A stretch of DNA of 59,803 nt from a virus, in IMG/VR virus record IMGVR_UViG_3300008261_000020, positions 1 through 59,803 of that record. One strand, 5' to 3'. Below are positions 52,735 to 57,756 of the stretch, piece after piece. Position numbers and translations under genes: made by a program. The notes beneath the pieces are model-generated. The model ran no database searches. It saw only the letters and a list, made by a program, of their open reading frames with translations, and had not been told where the DNA came from. Within the stretch, counting starts at the first letter, position 1. Every line of letters begins with the position of its first letter.

Positions 52735-53622
52735 ATGGAATTTAAAATGCATGGAGCAGGACCAAACAGATGGAATGACATCGTTTCACGTGGTGTGGTT
52801 CAAGGATACCACGACAAGCCTCACCCGATTGATATTTCGGGCGGAGCGAAAGCCTCAGACATTGCAAACCTCAAGAAAGCACAAAGGGGTAACCTTATTG
52901 AGTCTTTCGGTGACTATCGTTCAAGGTTTACCATCGGGTTTGAGGTGGAGAAAAACTCCCTTCATCGTGGAGCGGTGAGAGAGTACGAGCTACTTTGTGG
53001 GTTTGAGCGTGATGGGTCTTGCGGTTACGAAGCGGTTACCCACGTGTTACCCCTTGTTCCTAACTCTCAGTGGAGAACTGCCGTATTCGATATGATGTTC
53101 AAGGCTGAGAAAATTATTTCAGACAATTATAGCCCTTCAAATTCTCAGTGCGGTGGTCACTCAAACATCGGGGTTGAGGGGTTGACGGGTGATGAACTGA
53201 GGGTCCTTATTCGCTCTTACTCGGGCATTGTTATGGCACTCTTTCGCAATAGGTTGAAAAACTCTTTCTGCCGTCACAATTTACGTATGCAGGGGGGCAC
53301 TGAGACGGGCATTTATAACGGGTGGCACTCAAAGTATCAGATGTGTTTGGTAAAGAGCAACATCGTTGAATTTAGGGTGGTGGCTAAGTTTGAATCTGTT
53401 AAGCAGATGATGAGAAGGTACGAATTGTTCTATGAATTGGTGGACTATTCGTTGAACGTGAAGGGGTCGCATAGTGCCTTCCTTAAGCGTATCACCCCCA
53501 TCATCACCTCGATGTACAACGGGGACACTGACAAGGTGAACAAGGTATTAGGGTACGCTAAGCACTTTCAAAAGTTCATCAACGACGGGTCAATCCATCC
53601 CGACATCCGACAATATCTTTAG
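52735..53622 (+). CDS. amidoligase-like enzyme (COOH-NH2 ligase family)
   Basis: 295 residues. FTIGFEVEKN (about 66), FERDGSCGYEAVTHVLPL (about 90-107), CGGHSNIGVEGL (about 139) and SNIVEFRVVAKF (about 208) match the phage-type amidoligase (glutamine synthetase/ATP-grasp-like) pattern in which acidic and His residues bind ATP and magnesium and an Arg in EFR is catalytic. Such enzymes join amino groups to carboxylates, and their genes often neighbour class II glutamine amidotransferase and GGCT genes, as here. The likely target is a peptide, possibly in the cell wall. A longer reading would run through hammerhead 1 and is rejected. Confidence 0.75.
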   Translation: MEFKMHGAGPNRWNDIVSRGVVQGYHDKPHPIDISGGAKASDIANLKKAQRGNLIESFGDYRSRFTIGFEVEKNSLHRGAVREYELLCGFERDGSCGYEAVTHVLPLVPNSQWRTAVFDMMFKAEKIISDNYSPSNSQCGGHSNIGVEGLTGDELRVLIRSYSGIVMALFRNRLKNSFCRHNLRMQGGTETGIYNGWHSKYQMCLVKSNIVEFRVVAKFESVKQMMRRYELFYELVDYSLNVKGSHSAFLKRITPIITSMYNGDTDKVNKVLGYAKHFQKFINDGSIHPDIRQYL

Positions 53623-53649
53623 AGTGCGAAGGGGGTGTCCTTCGGGTGC

Positions 53650-53665
53650 GTGTCTTTAAAGACAC
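53650..53665 (+). repeat. 16-bp palindrome (TTTAAA centre), copy 10
   Basis: GTGTCTTTAAAGACAC between the amidoligase stop and hammerhead 2. GGG and CCC flanks at a few nt distance could extend an RNA hairpin. Confidence 0.8.
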
Positions 53666-53681
53666 CGCCCCGACACTCCCC

Positions 53682-53730
53682 CCGTCTCAGCGTGTGTACG
53701 CTGACTGATGAGCTCAAAAGAGCGAAACGG
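53682..53730 (+). ncRNA. hammerhead ribozyme-like RNA 2 (type III)
   Basis: Stem III: CCGT (53682-53685) with ACGG (53727-53730). C17 = 53686 (GUC). Stem I: TCAGCGT/ACGCTGA with loop GTGT (53687-53704). Core CTGATGA (53705-53711). Stem II: GCTC-AAAA-GAGC (53712-53723). GAAA at 53724-53727. Stems I and II differ in sequence from hammerhead 1 but keep pairing, i.e. covariation. Predicted cut 53686/53687. Confidence 0.85.
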
Positions 53731-53737
53731 AAATAGC

Positions 53738-53750
53738 CACGCGAAGCGTG
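53738..53750 (+). other. small hairpin after hammerhead 2
   Basis: CACGC-GAA-GCGTG. Stable GNA-type triloop hairpin between hammerhead 2 and the next ATG at 53790; could stabilise the cleaved leader. Confidence 0.4.
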
Positions 53751-53789
53751 TCTATCCCCCATCGGAATCACACTTTAAACCAAACCACT

Positions 53790-53876
53790 ATGTTGTTAGC
53801 AATCTTTCTCTTGTCTGTTATCGTATCATTTTTTTTAACCAACGAAATCTTACCTAAAAAAAGCAAACTACTATGA
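53790..53876 (+). CDS. 28-residue single-pass membrane peptide
   Basis: LLAIFLLSVIVSFFLTNEIL then a short basic end. The ATG follows an AAACCAAACCACT leader. Its TGA overlaps the ATG of the next gene (ATGA), supporting coupled translation. Might pair with the lipoprotein encoded next. Confidence 0.5.
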   Translation: MLLAIFLLSVIVSFFLTNEILPKKSKLL

Positions 53877-54028
53877 AACAATCAAATTCACTGAACGTCC
53901 TTTACTTAGTCATCATCCTTTGTATGTTCATCTTTGGGCTCACCTTGACCTCTTGCGGTACGCAAGGGTACGGGTGCAAGGGGAACCAATCTTGGAACAC
54001 TATGGTAAAGCGAATCAACCGAGGTTAA
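53873..54028 (+). CDS. small lipoprotein
   Basis: 51 residues. A hydrophobic signal peptide (LYLVIILCMFIFGLTL) ends in LTSC, a lipobox with Cys28 as the lipidation site, then YGCKGNQSWNTMVKRINRG. The GCKGxxSWxxMVKRINR ending resembles small Bacteroidota lipoproteins I recall from host genomes. Could be an outer-membrane lysis or superinfection factor. Its stop TAA lies in stem I of hammerhead 3. Confidence 0.6.
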   Translation: MKQSNSLNVLYLVIILCMFIFGLTLTSCGTQGYGCKGNQSWNTMVKRINRG

Positions 54029-54077
54029 CTGACGAGTCTTGAGTAGACGAATCGGGGGCATTGCCCCCGACTTAACC
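54023..54077 (+). ncRNA. hammerhead ribozyme-like RNA 3 (type I, variant)
   Basis: Stem I: GGTTAA (54023-54028) with TTAACC (54072-54077). Core CTGACGA (54029-54035; N7 = C is allowed). Stem II: GTCT-TGAGT-AGAC (54036-54048). GAA at 54049-54051. Stem III: T + CGGGGGC-ATT-GCCCCCG + A (54052-54070). C17 = 54071. The normal A15.1-U16.1 pair is U-A here, so the cleavage triplet is GAC and activity may be reduced. The predicted cut leaves 19 nt before the ATG at 54091. Confidence 0.7.
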
Positions 54078-54090
54078 AAACCAAATTACA

Positions 54091-54288
54091 ATGACGCTAA
54101 AAAAATCGTACGCTTTTGACTATGACAAATCACTTGTTGAGTTCTTGAATCAGAAGGGAATCAAGACCATCACCGGTGACGCTGACATCACGCTGATTGA
54201 ACTTGAGGTATTGGGCGGGTACAACGATACCCCGTTCATTGACCTCATCCTTGAGTTCAGTGCGTGGCTGAGGCACAATCAAGGTTAA
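54091..54288 (+). CDS. small hypothetical protein between two hammerheads
   Basis: 65 residues. LKKSYAFDYDKSLVEFLNQK, then KTITGDADITLIELEVLGGY and FIDLILEFSAWLRHNQG. A small alpha/beta fold, unrecognised. Its ATG follows hammerhead 3 by 13 nt and its stop TAA lies in stem I of hammerhead 4. Confidence 0.6.
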   Translation: MTLKKSYAFDYDKSLVEFLNQKGIKTITGDADITLIELEVLGGYNDTPFIDLILEFSAWLRHNQG

Positions 54289-54334
54289 CTGATGAGTCTT
54301 GAATAGACGAATCCCCCTTCGGGGGGACTTAACC
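54283..54334 (+). ncRNA. hammerhead ribozyme-like RNA 4 (type I, variant)
   Basis: Stem I: GGTTAA (54283-54288) with TTAACC (54329-54334). Core CTGATGA (54289-54295). Stem II: GTCT-TGAAT-AGAC (54296-54308). GAA at 54309-54311. Stem III: T + CCCCC-TTCG-GGGGG + A (54312-54327). C17 = 54328. Stem III is entirely different in sequence from hammerhead 3 yet pairs perfectly, and the U15.1-A16.1 swap is repeated. The predicted cut leaves 19 nt before the ATG at 54348. Confidence 0.7.
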
Positions 54335-54347
54335 AAATCAAATCACA

Positions 54348-54503
54348 ATGGAATCAAGCTACCTATTCAAAATCTATTACGACAAAAGGTTCGTCTGTCT
54401 GATGGTTGCCCACACTAAATGGGAAGCAGTTGACAGAGCGTACTTTAAGTACCTCTATTTGAATCCGAATCTGAATCGTAGCAGGTTCAGTGCCAAAAAA
54501 TAA
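54348..54503 (+). CDS. small hypothetical protein (51 aa)
   Basis: MESSYLFKIYYDKRFVCLMV then AHTKWEAVDRAYFKYLYLNP. Compact alpha/beta, basic C-terminus. Leader AACCAAATCAAATCACA follows hammerhead 4. No domain recognised. Confidence 0.6.
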   Translation: MESSYLFKIYYDKRFVCLMVAHTKWEAVDRAYFKYLYLNPNLNRSRFSAKK

Positions 54504-54505
54504 AT

Positions 54506-54536
54506 TTGGCGATGTCGAATTAATGTCGTACCTTTG
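54506..54536 (+). promoter_or_regulatory. promoter for the amidotransferase gene
   Basis: -33 TTG (54506-54508), 20-nt spacer, -7 TACCTTTG (54529-54536). Matches the Bacteroidota TTG-N19/20-TAnnTTTG consensus. Transcription would start near 54543, upstream of a near-palindrome in the leader. Confidence 0.6.
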
Positions 54537-54564
54537 TTTAAATTTAGTTCATTAATCGGGTTCT

Positions 54565-54580
54565 GTGTCTTCAAAGACAC
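54565..54580 (+). repeat. 16-bp near-palindrome, copy 11
   Basis: GTGTCTTCAAAGACAC in the leader of the amidotransferase gene. GGGT and ACCC flanks at a small bulge distance extend a possible hairpin ending at 54585, which leaves 18 nt to the ATG at 54604. Confidence 0.85.
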
Positions 54581-54603
54581 TACCCACAAATCAAATCAAG
54601 CCT

Positions 54604-55707
54604 ATGTGCGTAATCATTATCAAACAGAAGGGGAAACTGCTACCCAAGGAGGTCGCCAAGACCTCGGGCAGAATCAATCCACACGGGTTGGGAATTATAT
54701 GGTTGGATACCTTTGAGGTTGCCTACCATAAGTCGTCTGAGTACAAGGTATTGGACACAGAGCGTCCGTTCATTGCACACTTTCGTTATGCCACCATTGG
54801 TGCGGTAAACAAGGAGAATACTCATCCGTTCAGATGCGGTGCGAATCGCAACGAATGGCTGATGATGAACGGGACCATCGCTAAGTTGGGTGATGCCAAG
54901 AAGAGTGACTCAAGGGTTCTTGCTGAATCGTTGGGTGACATACCACGTCACACGTGGAAGAAGGAGTTGGAGAAGTACGATAGCAGGTTCGTGACAATCA
55001 ACACACGTAACCGCACGTATCAGATATACAACAGAGAGTTGTGGACACAGAGGGATGGGATATGGTATAGCAAGAACAATGTACTTGAGGATAATTTGGT
55101 TGCCGTGTATGGCACACTGAAGAAGGGGTATAGCAATTACAATCGGTTCCTAACCTCATCCAAGCACGTTGGCAAGGGACACACCGAGGACAAGTACCCG
55201 CTTATCATCAAGGGTTTACCCTACCTTCTTGAGATGAAAGGTATCGGGCACAATGTTGAGGTTGACGTGTTCAAGGTGAGTGATGTTGTGGTGAAGGAGT
55301 TGGACGCACTTGAAGGTCATCCCTTTTGGTATTGCAGAAAGCAGATACCTATCAAGATGAAAGATGGGAGGGTTCTTACGTGTTGGATATACTTTAATCT
55401 TGCCGAGAAGTACAAGGGCGAAGAGGTCCACGAGACATACACTCAGACGTTTAGCTTCATAAGTGAAGCTAAGAGTAAGAAGTGGTGGGAAGAGGATGCT
55501 GAGGAAGTATTGGAGGCTGAGCGTATAATTGGTAAGCAGTTATACCTTGACGAGTTCATTGACGATGATGAGTTCGATGTGAAGAATGAGAAGCCCGTCT
55601 GTATAAATTGTTTTCACGACCTTGAGTTCGATGGGTTCAGTAACTTTCATTGCAGTGGGTGTAATGATTGGTTCTCAGAGAACGAGGTTCTAAAGTATAG
55701 TGCATAG
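54604..55707 (+). CDS. class II glutamine amidotransferase fused to gamma-glutamylcyclotransferase (AIG2-like)
   Basis: 367 residues. The ATG at 54604 puts Cys at residue 2 (MCVIII), the N-terminal nucleophile of class II amidotransferases; GIIWLD, RYATIGAVNKENTHPF and MNGTI support that domain (about 1-160). A GGCT/AIG2 domain follows with the signature VAVYGTLKKGYSNYNRFL (about 165-182) and ALEGHPFWYC. Residues about 332-355 (CINCF...CSGCNDW) form a four-Cys zinc ribbon. With the amidoligase gene upstream this fits a known gene neighbourhood for synthesis or processing of gamma-glutamyl-type peptide bonds. A GTG at 54565 is in frame but would bury the nucleophile. Confidence 0.8.
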   Translation: MCVIIIKQKGKLLPKEVAKTSGRINPHGLGIIWLDTFEVAYHKSSEYKVLDTERPFIAHFRYATIGAVNKENTHPFRCGANRNEWLMMNGTIAKLGDAKKSDSRVLAESLGDIPRHTWKKELEKYDSRFVTINTRNRTYQIYNRELWTQRDGIWYSKNNVLEDNLVAVYGTLKKGYSNYNRFLTSSKHVGKGHTEDKYPLIIKGLPYLLEMKGIGHNVEVDVFKVSDVVVKELDALEGHPFWYCRKQIPIKMKDGRVLTCWIYFNLAEKYKGEEVHETYTQTFSFISEAKSKKWWEEDAEEVLEAERIIGKQLYLDEFIDDDEFDVKNEKPVCINCFHDLEFDGFSNFHCSGCNDWFSENEVLKYSA

Positions 55708-55720
55708 TGATTAGGTTTAC

Positions 55721-55744
55721 CTCCGAGCGTTTCCACGCTTGGAG
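55721..55744 (+). other. 10-bp hairpin upstream of tRNA-like RNA 1
   Basis: CTCCGAGCGT-TTCC-ACGCTTGGAG pairs over 10 bp (one G-U). TTTAC flanks it on both sides. It precedes the tRNA-like structure by 4 nt and follows the amidotransferase stop, so it may be a terminator-like or protective hairpin; no U-tract follows. Confidence 0.6.
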
Positions 55745-55748
55745 ATTT

Positions 55749-55802
55749 ACACGGGGTGCAGAATGGTCTGTCAAGTGAAGGGTTCGATTCCCTCCCCGTG
55801 TG
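55749..55802 (+). ncRNA. tRNA-like RNA 1, lacking an anticodon arm
   Basis: An 8-bp acceptor-like stem: ACACGGGG (55749-55756) with CCCCGTGT (55794-55801). A D-arm-like hairpin GCAG-AATGGT-CTGT (55758-55771) contains the GG expected to contact the T loop. A 7-nt linker replaces the anticodon arm. T-arm AGGG-TTCGATT-CCCT (55779-55793) has a typical T loop. Acceptor plus T stem total 12 bp, as in tRNA. Discriminator G55802; no CCA encoded. Only 19 nt separate it from the next ATG. Could be processed by RNase P or RNase Z. Confidence 0.65.
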
Positions 55803-55821
55803 CTCATCAAATTCAAATCAA

Positions 55822-56052
55822 ATGTCAAAAGCAAATGTTCTAACAATTCTCGTTGCATTATTCCCATCTTATGCTTCATTGTATTGCGACCAAGTTTCAT
55901 CAGGAATTTTATTGGTACTAAGTACTATAATTTTTGGTGTGGTAACGGGTGCTAATGAAGGAGAAGAAAAAATGAAAGACAAGATTCAAATGGGATGGAT
56001 ACTCCATATTGTAGGGGTGTTCATTGTCATCGGTGTAAAAAGTATTCAGTAA
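55822..56052 (+). CDS. small membrane protein (76 aa)
   Basis: Two hydrophobic segments: ANVLTILVALFPSYASLY and the broad SGILLVLSTIIFGVVTGA, then an acidic/basic loop and a third WILHIVGVFIVIGV. It follows tRNA-like RNA 1 with an AAATTCAAATCAA leader. Function unknown. Confidence 0.6.
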   Translation: MSKANVLTILVALFPSYASLYCDQVSSGILLVLSTIIFGVVTGANEGEEKMKDKIQMGWILHIVGVFIVIGVKSIQ

Positions 56053-56065
56053 TTTTAATAAGGCG

Positions 56066-56081
56066 GTGTCTTCAAAGACAC
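56066..56081 (+). repeat. 16-bp near-palindrome, copy 12
   Basis: GTGTCTTCAAAGACAC between the 76- and 56-residue protein genes. Flanks GGCG...TGCC extend the dyad to 9 pairs (one G-U), different bases from copy 9 but still pairing. Confidence 0.85.
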
Positions 56082-56110
56082 TGCCCATTTCTAAACCTAA
56101 ACGTAAACGT

Positions 56111-56281
56111 ATGTTATCAGAACAAGAAAGACTAATGTTATTGCAAGGCACAATTGATAGAATCCTCTACCTATCCGACAATGATAGGGAGGAGTTCCTT
56201 AACTACTTAGAGACACTCTATACCCTCTATCCTATACCAAAGAAGATAAGATATGGTGCTGAAATTTTCAATGAGGAGTAA
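56111..56281 (+). CDS. small helical hypothetical protein (56 aa)
   Basis: MLSEQERLMLLQGTIDRILY then LSDNDREEFLNYLETLYTLY. Helical hairpin-like. Its stop TAA lies in the loop of a 5-bp hairpin (56273-56286) preceding tRNA-like RNA 2. A GTG at 56066 is in frame but coincides with the palindrome. Confidence 0.6.
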   Translation: MLSEQERLMLLQGTIDRILYLSDNDREEFLNYLETLYTLYPIPKKIRYGAEIFNEE

Positions 56282-56286
56282 TCCTC
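56273..56286 (+). other. hairpin containing the stop codon, upstream of tRNA-like RNA 2
   Basis: GAGGA-GTAA-TCCTC; the TAA stop codon is in the loop. It ends 1 nt before the tRNA-like acceptor stem, which parallels the hairpin before tRNA-like RNA 1. Confidence 0.5.
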
Positions 56287-56287
56287 A

Positions 56288-56330
56288 GACTGCGATGGTC
56301 TCAGTTCGGGTTCGACTCCCGATGCAGTCC
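56288..56330 (+). ncRNA. tRNA-like RNA 2, minimal (acceptor stem plus T-arm)
   Basis: Seven-bp acceptor-like stem: GACTGCG (56288-56294) with TGCAGTC (56323-56329, last pair G-U). Five-bp T stem TCGGG/CCCGA with loop TTCGACT (56306-56322). An 11-nt linker (56295-56305) starting ATGGTCT replaces the D and anticodon arms; tRNA-like RNA 1 has the same ATGGTCT. The 7+5 bp stack and T loop are exactly those of a tRNA minihelix. Discriminator C56330; 18 nt to the next ATG. Confidence 0.65.
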
Positions 56331-56348
56331 TCATCAAATCAAATCAAA

Positions 56349-56573
56349 ATGCAAGTTTACAGAATCAACACAACAGCCTACGAAGAAGAAGACTTTTATC
56401 TATTAACTGACCTTACAGAGCAAGACATTGTTGAGGTAATCAATCCACTTGTCATGCAAGAGCGTGACGGGTACGAAGAGTATGACAATGACATACTTTT
56501 AAACGCCCTAAAGAAACGTTTTCACAAGGCAAAAATCTTTATGTTCACAGACTTTGAAACATTAACATTCTAA
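56349..56573 (+). CDS. small acidic hypothetical protein (74 aa)
   Basis: QVYRINTTAYEEEDFYLLTD then TEQDIVEVINPLVMQERDGY. Alpha/beta, similar in feel to small phage proteins with unknown function. Leader CAAATCAAATCAAA follows tRNA-like RNA 2. Confidence 0.6.
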   Translation: MQVYRINTTAYEEEDFYLLTDLTEQDIVEVINPLVMQERDGYEEYDNDILLNALKKRFHKAKIFMFTDFETLTF

Positions 56574-56578
56574 ATCAA

Positions 56579-56776
56579 ATGGCACACATAAAAATTGAGA
56601 AGGACGAAGAGAGGATAAGCGTACAAGTGGAGGGCGTAGCAGGAGAACTTGCTGAGATTATGTACAAGGCAATACTAACTGAGCCAATGCTTGGGCTAAT
56701 TCTTATTGATGCAATGGAAAGGATAAGCAAGTTAGCAGAAAGAGATAATTTATTTAACGACATAAATCTAAATTAA
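56579..56776 (+). CDS. small hypothetical protein (65 aa)
   Basis: AHIKIEKDEERISVQVEGVA then GELAEIMYKAILTEPMLGLI. Beta hairpin plus helix. Leader is short (TAAATCAA). No domain recognised. Confidence 0.6.
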   Translation: MAHIKIEKDEERISVQVEGVAGELAEIMYKAILTEPMLGLILIDAMERISKLAERDNLFNDINLN

Positions 56777-56777
56777 A

Positions 56778-57176
56778 ATGGAAGTAAACATCAAAACAAA
56801 AATCGAAAGAGAGGTGTTGGAGAACATCTTCGTAAATGCTCTTGAGGGTGGCAGTAACTATTGGTATTACATAACCGATAAGGAGTACAACAAGATAAGA
56901 CAAGCCGTACCAAAGAGCGAGGAGGAAGCATTCTCAATGGCTATGTTCAAGGCAATCTTTGACAAGGGAGTTGAGGTCTTTATCAATGACGCAGAGAATC
57001 CGGAGGAGGAGTTGGGTATGCTCAGTTACCAAATCATCAGTCAAAGACTTAATAGGTTGGCAAGCAATCCGCACTATGCCAAGTTCCTAACTGCTGAGAT
57101 AGAAGGCAACGGAGATGCTGAGACAAGCGATGCCATCTTCCAATTGTTAACCATGAACGACATCGTATTCGGATGA
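56778..57176 (+). CDS. hypothetical protein (132 aa)
   Basis: FVNALEGGSNYWYYITDKEY and DAIFQLLTMNDIVFG at the end; helical with acidic residues. The EGGSNYWYYI part resembles phage proteins of unknown function I have seen in Bacteroidota. ATGA overlap with the next gene. Confidence 0.65.
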   Translation: MEVNIKTKIEREVLENIFVNALEGGSNYWYYITDKEYNKIRQAVPKSEEEAFSMAMFKAIFDKGVEVFINDAENPEEELGMLSYQIISQRLNRLASNPHYAKFLTAEIEGNGDAETSDAIFQLLTMNDIVFG

Positions 57177-57394
57177 TACACGAATTCAAAACAGCAATAC
57201 CCGTCCACACTCCTCACGGAGAGGGACGGGCTATCCTTATCATTGACTACGGGTTGGATACCAATTCGGTGTGGATAGTAAGGCTATCGGGTGGACATAT
57301 CAAACACTATTACTCAGAAGACATACGCATGTATGACAATCCAATGAATGGTAATGAGTGGGATATTGACATACCAAAAAGTTGGAAGCAATAA
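57173..57394 (+). CDS. hypothetical protein, small SH3-like barrel possible (73 aa)
   Basis: VHTPHGEGRAILIIDYGLDT then SVWIVRLSGGHIKHYYSEDI. Strand pattern GxGxAxxIIDYG...WIVRLxxGxxxHYxxxDI suggests a small beta barrel. Function unknown. Confidence 0.6.
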   Translation: MIHEFKTAIPVHTPHGEGRAILIIDYGLDTNSVWIVRLSGGHIKHYYSEDIRMYDNPMNGNEWDIDIPKSWKQ

Positions 57395-57412
57395 AAAAAT
57401 GTACTATCTTTG
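57382..57412 (+). promoter_or_regulatory. promoter upstream of the 87-aa gene
   Basis: -33 TTG (57382-57384), 20-nt spacer, -7 TATCTTTG (57405-57412). A clear Bacteroidota-type promoter in the end of the previous gene; transcription would start near 57419, 16 nt before the ATG at 57435. Confidence 0.7.
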
Positions 57413-57434
57413 TACGAAACTAAATCAAATTAAC

Positions 57435-57698
57435 ATGAAAGAATTTACAATGGAAGTCCCCTCAATGACGGGGATAAACACAAAGGAAGAGTTCATAAAC
57501 ACGGGCAGAATAGTTCCACGTCTTGTGTTTGAGAGCAAGTATCCGACAGAGTATTTACACGTGAACACTACTGATGTAGTGGTATATGCGGGAGGTAGCT
57601 ACATTCAAATGCTTAAGACAAAGGGTTTTATGTTGGACCACAAGGTCTATGTTAAACTTGACTTGGCAGAGGATGTATTGTGGGAAAATATTTCTTAA
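57435..57698 (+). CDS. hypothetical protein (87 aa)
   Basis: TMEVPSMTGINTKEEFINTG then VNTTDVVVYAGGSYIQMLKT. Beta-rich. First gene after an internal promoter, possibly heading the recombination operon. Confidence 0.6.
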   Translation: MKEFTMEVPSMTGINTKEEFINTGRIVPRLVFESKYPTEYLHVNTTDVVVYAGGSYIQMLKTKGFMLDHKVYVKLDLAEDVLWENIS

Positions 57699-57756
57699 AA
57701 AAAAGTGACGAGTATTAAACATATTAACTATATTCGTACACACTAATTTAATCAAA

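Noticed and set aside
54565-54603. GTG start of the amidotransferase at 54565
   Set aside because: The catalytic Cys must follow the first Met; only the ATG at 54604 gives that.
55749-56330. True tRNA genes at 55749 and 56288
   Set aside because: The T loops and acceptor stems fit, but there is no anticodon arm in either; they are reported as tRNA-like structures.
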